A stretch of DNA of 64,000 bases, from the NCBI RefSeq assembly GCF_000002995.4, contig NW_025062479.1, forward strand, positions 21,262,721 to 21,326,720, written 5' to 3'. Each line of letters starts with the position of its first letter. Position 1 is the first letter of the stretch. This document shows, in pieces, positions 51,601-64,000 of the stretch. Below the pieces are notes generated by a model, which worked only from the letters and a program-made list of their open reading frames with translations, did not search any database and was not told the DNA's origin. Origin of the DNA: Brugia malayi (Eukaryota > Nematoda > Chromadorea > Rhabditida > Onchocercidae). A program made the position numbers and the translations under genes.

Positions 51601-54040
51601 TGTGTATGACGTATCCTTCCTAAATTTGTAAAGTGGAAAATTATTATATTTTGAGAATGGCCATTATATTGCATTGTAAAACAAAAAATTGTAAATAGAG
51701 TGGTATAATTTGAATTACAAAATAATAAAATTCCAAAAGATTATCGGGTTAAATTTTTTGAAGCAAAATTTGCAAAGTTAAATGTAACATTTTGCTATTG
51801 CGACGCAAAGTTAAGACTTAATTGTAATTTACAGACATACTTAGAAAATTAACAATAAGAATAAATGAAATTTGATTTTTGCAAAAATTGCAATGTAAAA
51901 TTAATGATTAATGAAATAAACGTTTCTTTTTTTTTTTTTTGTAGTCATTTCTATTACGGTAGATAATAGTAATTTGAAACGAACGGTGTTGAGCTGTTTT
52001 GTTGACAATATTTATTTGGCATGGCATAAAAAATATCTATTCATATTGCGAAGTTTTTTTCCAAAATTTATATCCTAAAAAAATTCAAAACAAATTTCTT
52101 CCATAAATTGCACTTTGACTGATTTTTCTTTATTCAATAATCAATATTTCTAAGTTTCAACATTTTGCCCTAATTTACGAAGTTACAGCCAATATTACGG
52201 ATATTGTGTATGTGGTATGTGTGTATATGTCATGAAATGATGTTGGTGAATTATTGGGACATGTTTTCCGCACATTTAAAACTTTTAAAAATTGTTCGAA
52301 ATTTGTAAATCATTTGATATTTCAAACAGCCTTAATAACAGTTTTACAAATCACTAAATACTACTTATTTTATGTTTCAGAAGATTGAACTTTATGGCCT
52401 ATACTAAAACACAACTGAGGTAAAAGTGAAGAAATTTGAAAATATATTTCAGCAAATAAATGTTCAAAGTTTATTTACAGATTCATATAGTTATTAGTAA
52501 TATTTTCTAATTGTTGCAATTTTTCGTTTCTTTTGGATAACAATAAATGAAAAAATAAATAAATAAATCGAATGCGAGGAAATGTTTTCTATGAAAAAAT
52601 CTGGCAATAGAAAAAAAAAAAAGAATTAGTTTTCTTGAAAATCATTCAACAATTGAAATCTGTTCCAAGACAGAATGATGGAGCTTACGCAAATGCTGCG
52701 CAATTGTCCACTTCTCAAATATAGTGCTTATCCGAAATGCGGGAAGCAAAAAGTAATAGAAATCATAAATGGACAAAAAAATAGAAATATTCAAATTAAT
52801 GCATTCTTGACGATAAAACGATAAAGTAAGAAATTTAAAGTAACTTTTTGAATTTTGTTAATTTTTGGGTTATTAACATATTCTAAAATTCAGTTACAAA
52901 ATTTTGTAAAATACTTAAAAGATTTCTAAAAACTTCTTGCCGTTTTTATGAAATTAGAAGTAGCTATCCGAAATGAATTGTTGAATTTTATTTATAATTT
53001 GTAGAAAAGAAATGGGAAGGCATGAAACAGATATATTTTTAAGAAAAAATAACAAAATAATATAATTTTGTAATTTAAATTGTTCCTCTCATGATAAATT
53101 CCCTGAACGTTCCGCATCACAATGTATAATCAAACAGATGAAAAGAATTATAGTCATAATTATCATTCTGTTGTAAGGTAATTATCACCTTCTTTTCAAT
53201 TAAATTCGCCTTCGAATGGGTTCATTTGAATTATTGATTTTACAAAAAAAAATTCCATATTTCTACGGCTTTTTCAATGATAGCTTAAAATTTAGATTCG
53301 TTGACAAAAAAAAATAGTTTAAAAATTTGTTTGATTGCTTCAAAAATTAATTTCATTTGAAATGCTGCGTGATAATATTAAGGTAATAATAAGTGATGAA
53401 AAGTGCTTTACAATGAGCAAATGCATGTTTTGCTTAATTTAAAATTCATTAGCTAAATATTAACCACAACAGAAAGCTAAAAGGAAGAAATATTTTTTAA
53501 AGTTTAAAGTATTAGTGTTCAAATTTGACCTCTTATATTAATCGATAAAAAAAGACACTAATTTAAATTAGTAAAGAAACTGAAGTGCTAGATTTCAATT
53601 ACGTAAATTAAATATGATGAAAAAAAAAAAAAAAAAAAACTTAACAAATTTTAATAATGAAAGAAGAAGAATGAATAAAACCGTAAAATTACATTTGTAT
53701 TTTTTGCTGACAACATCTTTTCCCTTTCTTCCTATTAACGTTATATGGTTTGTGATGCGTTCGCAGAGAACCTATTCAATGCTTTGTAAAATTTTTATTT
53801 CTCTGCAAAAAGCAGGAAAGGAAAGAAAAAATATAGGAAACAAAAACATTTGAAAAAAAGAACTTTTTTCTTTACTAATAGAAGATATATATACATATAA
53901 AAAAAAACATAAATAAATGTCCTTCTCTTTAAGGCGCAATAAACCTGTATTGCAACTCCGCCCAGTTCTTCACCTTTGTTCCGTTTTATACGATCCTGTC
54001 AGAAACCGACGTATCACAACATTAAAAGAAAAAAATTCTC
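48666..54040. other. Gene-poor AT-rich interval
   Basis: About 5.4 kb with no supported exon on either strand. It contains homopolymer tracts near 50,314, 51,295 and 53,620 and several short random-looking open frames. The last few hundred bases are the collagen gene's upstream region. Confidence 0.5.
50314..50338 (+). repeat. Poly(T) tract, 25 bp
   Basis: Uninterrupted T run; no element is recognised on either side. Confidence 0.85.
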
Positions 54041-54048
54041 TATAAATA
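54041..54048 (+). promoter_or_regulatory. TATA box of the collagen gene
   Basis: TATAAATA, 154 bp upstream of the ATG, in the only GC-normal stretch of the upstream region. Many nematode cuticle collagen genes have a TATA box at this kind of distance. Confidence 0.6.
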
Positions 54049-54107
54049 GTTGACAAGATTGTATGAATGTCATTCAGTGTCATTACGTGTAGCAGCAACA
54101 ACATCAA

Positions 54108-54147
54108 TAGTAGTAGTTAGTAGTAATAGTAGTAGTAATAATAGTAA
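54108..54147 (+). repeat. AGT/AAT trinucleotide run in the leader
   Basis: Imperfect TAGTAGTAG/TAATAATAG repetition between the TATA box and the start codon, likely inside the 5' UTR. Confidence 0.8.
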
Positions 54148-54182
54148 ATCAAGAGAAGAATTTTGCTAATCTGATTAACTAT

Positions 54183-54201
54183 TGGATCTCGATAATCGAG
54201 A

Positions 54202-54218
<17 letters not shown>
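54183..54218 (+). repeat. 20-bp duplication across the collagen start
   Basis: TGGATCTCGATAATCG occurs at 54,183-54,198 and again at 54,203-54,218, the second copy encoding residues just after the start Met. The first copy lacks the A of the ATG (it reads TTGG), so only the second can start. TCTCGAT-A-ATCGAGA in the first copy forms a 7-bp inverted pair. Confidence 0.85.
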
Positions 54219-56595
<2,377 letters not shown>

Positions 56596-56740
56596 ATCAA
56601 TCCAATGCTCAAATCTATATTATGTGAATTAAAAATGAAAATCTTTTACCTTGTTACATTTTTTGTAGTACAGTTATGGCTCACATTGCATTTTTAAAAT
56701 TGTTTCAGAAATTTGCCCTAAAACGACCGAATAAGGTTGC

Positions 56741-56746
56741 AATAAA
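56741..56746 (+). terminator. Poly(A) signal of the collagen gene
   Basis: AATAAA 146 bp after the stop codon. Confidence 0.6.
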
Positions 56747-56749
56747 GAA

Positions 56750-57292
56750 AACAATCCTCTCAGAATCTTGAAATACATTGCATTTCACTTTAATTTAAGG
56801 TAAAAAGTAAGGAAAGTAGTTGAATTGTTATTCAAGAAATCACTTAGCAAAAGTCATAAAATTCAGTTGTTAACAAGGTCCAATTCAAACGAATAAAACG
56901 CGGTCACACCTGTTTGTCGCATATAAGTTTTTATGAACTAAAATTAATGTTAAAAAGTCATAACATTATTTTGTTAGGCCCGTAATATAGCGCACTCAAG
57001 AAGTTATTCATAAGTTGAAGAATCGCTGAGAATTAAACGACAGTTGTTTGTTGATAATTGCAAAGCGTACCATTCAAATTATTCCGTAATTATTTTCTTT
57101 ATTTTCCTAACATAAAAAAAAGACTCCTACCATTTTCCGATCAGAGCAATTTTCTGATTAAAAATTTTTTAAATGTATCTCTAAAAACTCAAACATTATA
57201 TTTCTGCATTAATTAGAATGACTTTTCAGTGGGTAAAATTCGATACTGTTCCACCTTCCCGTTCATCTATCCCTTTCTTGTCCTTAATTTAC
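56750..57292. other. Intergenic or 3' end of FANCI-like gene
   Basis: The FANCI-like gene must end here or in the exons just below 57,293. Small possible minus exons exist, for example an acceptor near 57,144 followed by ENCSDRKM and a GTAGGA donor, and a stretch LQLMNNFLSALYYG near 57,000. None is certain. Confidence 0.35.
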
Positions 57293-59612
57293 CTCCATCA
57301 TTTCGTCCCTTCATTAGTAACAGTAATAAATGAATGTCATTTAATGAGAAATACGAAAATTGCTCTTTGCTTAATGCTTTTGTTTCATCATAAATGTAAA
57401 CATACATACAATTCGTAACAAACCTGTTTCTAGCAAACTGTTCCTGTATAGTTTATAGCTAATAGCTCTATGCAGAAATGTATATTTTAAATTTAAAAAG
57501 TCTTCTTTGAAGAATATATATATACGGTTAACTACACAATTAATCCCAATGAATATATACGGTTAACTACACAATTAATTATAATGCTTACCAGAAGAAG
57601 AGAAAGAGTTTTGCGTAGCGCTACAAAATTTGAGGATAACGATTCACAGTTCACTGCAAGAATTGCTAAAGCAAATGACACAAAATCTCTCTCATATGCA
57701 CTACCAGTGGCGACCTAGAAAGTGTTAGAAGTTCAAACTTTTAATTAAATTCATACAATCTGTTGCATATAACAGATAGGACAAATAATGAAATTACATG
57801 AAAAGTAGATGAGATCGATATTAACCCATTTATAGTCGAGCATTTGATCAAATCAGAATAAATTTGATAAACTACATTATTTGGATCACATAAAAAAGTA
57901 AGCAGAGAGGGAGATAGTAAAGTGTAGCAGCCTGTAAAAAAACCTACCGGAAGAATATGCCTCAGAAAATCAATAGCTGTCAGATAGTCTCTTCCAGCAA
58001 TATCTACTACTATTTCCAGTACATCTTTAAGTACAGCAAATAATAGTTTTCTCTTTTCTTCATTTTGATGTTTTGCCAATGCAAAATATAATGCAAATTT
58101 TTTCGATGGTTGAAGATCGTGCGAAGATGAGTGTAGCAAATTTTTCAACTAAAATAAATAATTATTAGACATCTTAGAACATTGTTATTGGCTGGGGTAT
58201 GCTGAACTGATAAAGAACCAAACTCTGATACTACACAAAGTTTGCTTTAACAGTTCGTTCAACGAATTAATATCATAAGATAGTTAATTGAATAGAGAAT
58301 AATACTAACCATTTCCACCGATGCAATACTGATAATTTCGTTAATATTGGATTCATCATAGAATTCGAAATATTTAACATATTTCCAGGAAATGATATGC
58401 CCGAGTTTACCTCTTTTTACCATCCATAAAATGGATCTTTTCAGCAACTGTGACATCTGCTCAGATATTATTCCAAGCCTTATCAGTCTATCTGGGTGTT
58501 TACAAAGAGCTTTGCACAGCTGAAATTGATTTATAGTTTGCTTGTATCTAAAGTAGTAACATAAGACAAATTTTTTCAACAAATTTTTTTTTCTCAAATT
58601 TTTTATTGATTTTTCTCAGATTTTTTATTGCTAGTATGAAAGTAGAATTGCTAACTTCTGAGAAATTATCAAACAAATCAATATTCTAATTAAATTAGTA
58701 AGAGCTTCAGCATTACAAGTTCTATGAAAAAGTATAATAATAGAATGTATTCTCACTTTACCTAGTAAGAACTTAATTTTTGTCTCGATTTTTTTGTCTA
58801 ATTTAAAATTTTCACTAAATTCGGCACTAAAATAAAAAAAAAATCTTACTTGATCGGCGTTTGTGACATGTTCTGCTATATTTTCAATCTCTTCTTCAGT
58901 TACTGTCGTATCATTATCTTGCAAAGTTTTCACAACTAATAACATTGATAAGGATAATTCAAAAAGAGATAATTTTATTTCATCCATGCAATCGAGAGGA
59001 GAGACCAATCCATAAACATGTTGGAAAATCTACGAAAAAAATAAAATGGTAGCAATAAAGTCAAACTGTAATGAATTAAGTATAGAAAAGTTCGCGAAGA
59101 TTTTGCCGGTTTTCTGTGAAAAATATTCCATATAATAAAGAAATCAAAAACAGTCTCTCTGATATATATATTTATTAAAAAGATTTAAACTTTTGTGTAA
59201 GATTACCTCTTCGGCAGAAATTCGTAATGCACTGTTTTCTCCTGCATTCATTTCGCAATGAATTTCATCAAACGTATCACATAGAGGTTTTAAAAAGTAG
59301 TATTCCTCTTCAATTAAAGGTCTTTGTACCGCAGCTTTCAATATAGCGTCAGACTAAAAAATTATGTATTTTCGGACAATATGTATTTTACGCTAAGACG
59401 AAAATGTTAAGAAGTGTACAACTCGTTGAATCATTACTCACTAATTCATTTTCATGATTTTTAATGCGGTAGTTTTATATGAAGTTTTCCTTTCACTAAA
59501 TAAGCATTATGACATAATGTTTATTTGAATTTCATATGAATCATTTTTGCATCGCTTCTTCTAAGCTTGGAAGCAAATCGTGCTCACTATTTGTATAAGG
59601 GATCCACACACA

Positions 59613-59644
<32 letters not shown>

Positions 59645-60253
59645 GAAGCTTATTAAATCTTTAATATTTTTTCTAAATTCAGTAAGAGACACCTAATTAT
59701 GGAATTCATTGTGCAATTAAGGTAGTGAGTATACAAAGCCGAGGCAATATCTTACGAATATATAAGAAATTGAACAACACTAACGATATGTTGGTATTGT
59801 TTCTTTTGTTTTCATCGATTTCTTACTTTACTCTGTTTAATTTTTATATTTACGGCAATAATACCATTTGACAAATCTTTCACCAGTCGAGAAAATAATG
59901 AAGATATGCTCATTATCACTTGAGCTATATATTGCTCAAAGATCATAATGAAACAATACATGCTTGTAAAATTTAAAAAGTGATACTTGCAAAAATCACG
60001 AAGAATTTTCAGACACAAAATCAATCTTACAAAATAAAATAAAAAAGAAACAAAATAGCAAACTGGTCTTCACGTATCATATTGTAGAAGCGAACACAGT
60101 AGATAAACAATGGAAAGATAAAACTTTGTAGTCTTTTTGAACGGTGAAATGAAATATGGCAAAGGAACTTAATGGTATTGATATTGAGCAGTAACATCTC
60201 GTCTCTTTTCAAGCCTTCTAAAATCTCGAGTATATGCAATAGAAAGATTAATA
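57293..60253 (-). CDS. FANCI-like DNA crosslink repair protein, ends unresolved
   Basis: Eight phase-consistent exons on the minus strand: 60,253-60,064, 60,025-59,827, 59,353-59,207, 59,029-58,850, 58,519-58,310, 58,148-57,948, 57,714-57,592 and 57,443-57,293, about 465 residues, all Leu/Ile-rich and helical. The order of landmarks follows FANCI's middle and C-terminal helical domains: DAILKAAVQRPLIEEEYYFL, then SLFELSLSMLLVVKTLQDND and EEIENIAEHV, then LKNLLHSSSHDL and RKLLFAVLKDVLEIV, then RDFVSFALAILAV and EQFSYFSLNDIHLLLL. FANCI pairs with FANCD2 on DNA and is monoubiquitinated during interstrand crosslink repair. The match rests on memory of the family and spacing, not a computed alignment. 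FANCI is about 1,300 residues in animals, so the N-terminal half is not seen. A possible earlier exon near 60,441-60,503 reads CNWLQEELHRL but its phase is uncertain. An alternative is another HEAT-like helical-repeat protein. Confidence 0.6.
57513..57580 (+). repeat. Intronic ~37-bp tandem duplication
   Basis: ATATACGGTTAACTACACAA appears twice (from about 57,520 and 57,556), inside the intron between the last two assigned exons of the FANCI-like gene. Confidence 0.85.
59605..59644 (+). repeat. (CA)n microsatellite plus poly(A)
   Basis: About 11 CA dinucleotides directly followed by an A run of about 19, in an intron of the FANCI-like gene. Confidence 0.9.
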
Positions 60254-61027
60254 CTGGAACTTCAAAGTCTCACGAAAGACGATCGAGAAAATAGTTTACA
60301 TTTATCTCTAATAGTAATCTCTAAGAAAACACAACACCGACTTTCAAAACGAAACGAATCCCAACATAGCTTCCTGACAGTTTTTCGCCATAAATCAGAC
60401 TTTTTACAAATATTTAGAAGGGGTAAGTACCGCTCGATTCATTACAGTACTTAATCTATGCAATTCTTCCTGCAACCAGTTGCAAACTGATACACTCGGA
60501 CTCTACGTGGTAAATCTAAGCATATTACAACCTATAAAAATGACAGAGGTGTATTAAATTTGAAAAGAGAAAAATGATTTCAGATTTCGTTGACAAATAC
60601 CGTAAATGCATTATCACTCTAAACGAAATACTGAGAATACAGAGATCTGAAATGAAAAAGAGAAATTTACCAAGCACAAATAAACATACATTTTAAAAAT
60701 TGAAAGGAATTTTCTACTCAAAAACCACTAATCAATAGAAAATGATAATTGGAATGACAATAACGATAAAGTGTTTTTGAAAATATGAATATGAAAATTC
60801 AACTGAATTATGGATAAAATAACCACTGCAATATATAATGAACTACAGCAAAAATTAAGTTGTAACAGTGAAATAAAAGTAGTGCAAAAACCAAAGTTTA
60901 TATTTTTAATATAGTACTACTGCTTAATACTCCAATTTAAACACAATTTAAACAGATATATTAAATGTGTTACATCCATAAAAGATACGACGGAGGAAGG
61001 TGCATAATGAGTGCATGACAGATCTAA
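60254..61027. other. Gap between FANCI-like and MBOAT genes
   Basis: About 770 bp. It holds the uncertain CNWLQEELHRL exon near 60,441-60,503 and a possible short exon after TTTCATTTCAG near 60,655. It is too short to contain the roughly 500 missing N-terminal residues of a FANCI protein unless the nematode form is much shorter. Confidence 0.4.
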
Positions 61028-63919
61028 TCACGATGATTTCTTCATATCGTCAACATTTTCAGTTTGAATTGATTTCAATTCTGGAGGTAATATTCGAGGC
61101 AAGATAAATAGAGCAAAAAGTGCAGTGAAGTGCAGAAAAAAATACATCTGCCTATAAAAAAAATCAGCTTCTTTGTAAAAAAAATAATTGTGAAATGATA
61201 AGCTGTTCCATCCCACAAATGTAGGAATGATAATCACTGTCAATTTGAGAGAAGCGAAATACGAACGTTTGAAAACTATAAATTCACTGATTAAAGATTA
61301 CTTCAAAAATTTCTTCTTATTCCATCCCTCACGATAATTATTTAATGTATCCTACTAAAAACCGATTGATGAAATAGATTAATAAATCAAATAGTGTAAA
61401 ATCAATTAGTTTGGATAACAACCATAACTGTTGTTTACTCACAAAAGCTTATAAAACAAAGGTTTTAATGCACTGAGATATGAAGTAACGAAAGAGCTCC
61501 CTAGGGAACAAACTCACAGTGAGCAAATTTCAAAGCAAGAACCATGCAGTGTGTTGAAAAAAAAATTTTTTGAAGTCAAAATCCTTCAATACCTGTAAAA
61601 GTATAGACCGGGTCCAAGATGCAACATGACAAATGGATATGTTGTATAAGATAAAGTGATCTTTGTGATAGCAAACGTAAGCAAGTCATATAAACGTCGC
61701 AGAAATTCATTTCTTTGGAAACGCCAACGTAAACAACGACGTATCTGAATTTAAAGAAGAAAAACATTGAATACATGGAATACTGGCCCATGTATAAAAC
61801 TCCAATAAATATTTTTCTTCAGTCCATCCACTTTTTCAAACTAAGTTTTGCTGTTTAATCTATAACAGTAATCATATTATCATAAGTTTAACTTGAATTT
61901 TATGCATGCTAACATGAAATTAAAATGTGAAAATACCGTTCGTGCAGAAACAGTGAACAGAGCTCCAGTCAAGAAAGTGACATAGTAACCCAAAAAGAAG
62001 CCATGCCAAACTGCTGATAATAAATACGTCGATAAAGTTCGATACCTGAAAAACTTTAGCAAAGTGTACAATGATGAATACACAACAAAGAAAAGTTTTC
62101 CTGAATATTTACAAAAAGCATACATACCCTTTTGGAACACGATCATATGCAACACGTCGCAGCCAGTACATCGTACAACAATTCCATGCCTCTAATGTTT
62201 CTTTGAAATTTAACGCTGTCTGGAAGTTATTAACAGCTTAGTTTTTAGATAGAAAAACAGTTCTCAATGCAACGAATATGTAGTTCAACAACTAAGAAAT
62301 ATCAAAATGATACCTCCACTTTCCATGGCTTGACGTTGGAAACTAAATCCCATTGAGGTTTCCCGTCTGAATCATAACCTTTAAACCCGAATCCACTTAA
62401 ATTAAATATTGCATCAGCTGAAAATTTCCACAGCTATTTTTAAATAGCAAAAATAATAAAAATTTCTTTTTTAGCCTTCATTATTCATCAAACGAGAGGA
62501 ATTGGACTGTAGTAAAGGAACATAAAGGACAGCGATAATATTAAACTGATGACAAACTCCATGACTCCTACAATTCATACAGAAACACCATAAGAAAAAA
62601 AAAAGTGTAGCAAAGAAATTTAACCTAAAGTCCACGCAACATAATATGGCACACGTTGAAATGCCATTACAATGTACAATACAAATATCCACTGAATCCA
62701 ATTCAGATTCATATATTTCTTATCAATGATAATGTCAGGAGTAAAACGATCACCAAGAAAAACATATAATAACATAAACACCCCTGCTTGCAATAATTTG
62801 ATTAATACTACATGCCATGGCTTCTCAATCTACAAATTAATTAAGAAGTTATAAATTGATCTAAAATGTTATTTCTCTAAATTCTTTGATTGCAGCAGTA
62901 TGCAATAAAATTTAGTCAGTTAAATAAAAAATCCAATGAAAGGTCGCTTTACTGCATGGAACTAGGACATAGCTTTTGTTAATGAACTCTCATTTCCAGA
63001 CATTATTTCACTCTGTGATTATATTTTCATCTAAAATAAATTACTAGATGGATACCAAGTATTCAAGACTTATTTTTCTGAATATTTCTGACCTTAGCAT
63101 ATATTGAATGATCGACATTACCACTTTCAACATAAAATAAAGTTAAACATTACTAACCTTCCCATCCTTACCAATAGCCGCTGTTCCATTAATCCATGCC
63201 ATATAGTCGGTGTAAAAGCAAGCTGGTCCTGTTAATACTGCTTGAAAATGAAACATATAACTCAGAAAGCTCAATATATCAGGTACTGATCTGAAATTCA
63301 CTTTAACAGTATTGAAGAATGCGGACTCAATATCTCACTGTTGCATTATTTATCGTTACTATTATTATTATTATTTATTATTAATTATTATTATTGTCAT
63401 TATTTATTATTATTATTAATGTGTCATTATTAACAAACTGATCTTTAATCCGACTTTTAACTTGTAGGTGTTAATTTTTAATAAGATAAGATCCAATAGC
63501 ATTGGAAAATCAAAAGAATAGGCTAGGTTAGAACATAGTAAAATCTAAAGGAGTTACTTACTTGATGGCTTCTCTCTTTTGTATTTCATTTAGCTCATCA
63601 ATTTTTTTCACTTTACCATCATGTAATGAAAACGCAAGCATTGTCACTTTTTGAACCATAATCTAAAAAAAAAAAAAAAAAGAAAGAAAAAATGAGAAGT
63701 ATTACACCGTGTTCCTCGAAATCATTTGCCACTAAACTTCCATTGAATGTATAAAACAATCCTAAACATTATTCTAGAAGAAAAATCTATAACAACTTTT
63801 TAAGAAAAACCTTCTAAAGTGTGAACATCATATATATAAAGGATAAGAACTACTTACTATGAAGAGGATACAGGTATAAAAAGAAACATCGTTTAAAAAT
63901 TTAACTAAGTCGACAAGAG
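61028..63919 (-). CDS. MBOAT1/2-type lysophospholipid acyltransferase, 5' partial
   Basis: Nine phase-matched exons: 63,919-63,858, 63,662-63,562, 63,290-63,158, 62,829-62,625, 62,417-62,314, 62,219-62,128, 62,045-61,937, 61,744-61,593 and 61,151-61,028, about 360 residues, with the N-terminus beyond the window. Membrane-bound O-acyltransferases move an acyl chain from acyl-CoA to a lysophospholipid in the ER. Diagnostic stretches are GPACFYTDYMAWI, YYVAWTLADAIFNLSGFGFK and WDLVSN, then TLEAWNCCTMYWLRRVAYDR with the conserved Asn (codon 62,181-62,183) and SAVWHGFFLGYYVTFLTGAL with the catalytic His (62,003-62,005), then SYTTYPFVML. These follow the MBOAT1/MBOAT2 order closely, including the WTLADAI and GFGF-KGY block. 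The tail LPPELKSIQTENVDDMKKSS carries no classical KKXX at the very end. Close relatives (MBOAT5/LPCAT3, MBOAT7) are less likely given the WTLADAI...GFGFKGY block. Confidence 0.92.
63353..63424 (+). repeat. ATT/TTA microsatellite in MBOAT intron
   Basis: Imperfect TTATTATTATTA run in the intron between the 63,290 and 63,562 exons. Confidence 0.8.
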
Positions 63920-64000
63920 CTGATTAATAAAATAAAAAAATAAGACCAAAGCTAGATAATAGATTTATGATTTAAGCGATGATAAAATAGTAGAAATAAA

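Noticed and set aside
61576..61791. 71-codon minus frame reading VVVYVGVSKEMN
   Set aside because: Wrong frame of an MBOAT exon; the phased frame gives LYDLLTFAITKITLSYTTYP.

Overview
This is AT-rich eukaryotic DNA from a nematode, probably a filarial/spirurid worm. The evidence is a cuticle collagen gene with the nematode N-terminal block and a C-terminal [16 protein letters not shown] box, short GT-AG introns ending in TTTCAG-like acceptors, and BEL/Pao retroelement sequence. The filarial placement is an inference from base composition and element type; nothing in the window proves the species.

Layout. (1) Positions 1 to about 20,110 are one head-to-tail array of roughly 100 units of 201 or 195 bp, running off the left edge. 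Read on the minus strand it is one very repetitive acidic, Ser/Thr-rich protein that starts at an ATG at 20,397, just downstream of a splice acceptor. Two segments are open for 1,854 and 1,981 codons. A middle zone (about 7.2-14.9 kb) and a spot near 1.1-1.5 kb are full of frameshifts that look like consensus errors between repeat variants. (2) 20.4-35.5 kb is AT-rich and almost empty, with small tandem duplications, poly(A) tracts, a weak three-exon candidate at 21.5-22.2 kb and a decayed coding relic at 30.5-31.1 kb. (3) 35.5-37.3 kb holds a four-exon minus-strand gene for a secreted-then-anchored single-pass protein with a cysteine-rich ectodomain (Shisa-like spacing). (4) 40-47 kb is retroelement territory: two unassigned minus-strand open stretches, a decayed BEL/Pao gag relic, a diverged repeat pair, and a young BEL/Pao element with both LTRs and a 5-bp target duplication but a large internal deletion. 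(5) 48.3-48.7 kb has a small two-exon gene with a Pmp3/UPF0057-type membrane segment. (6) 54.2-56.6 kb is the four-exon cuticle collagen gene, with a TATA box and a poly(A) signal. (7) 57.3-60.3 kb on the minus strand is an intron-rich helical-repeat protein whose best match is FANCI (Fanconi anaemia). (8) 61.0 kb to the right edge, minus strand, is the 3' part of an MBOAT1/2-type lysophospholipid acyltransferase gene.

The genes are unrelated housekeeping, cuticle and membrane functions. The FANCI-like and MBOAT genes lie in the same orientation and could share an operon; the collagen and FANCI-like genes converge. Several real genes have exons too short to show as long open frames and were found by reading splice sites and matching intron phases. 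The most unusual object is the giant repeat gene and the way its frameshifts sit exactly at sites where repeat variants differ.
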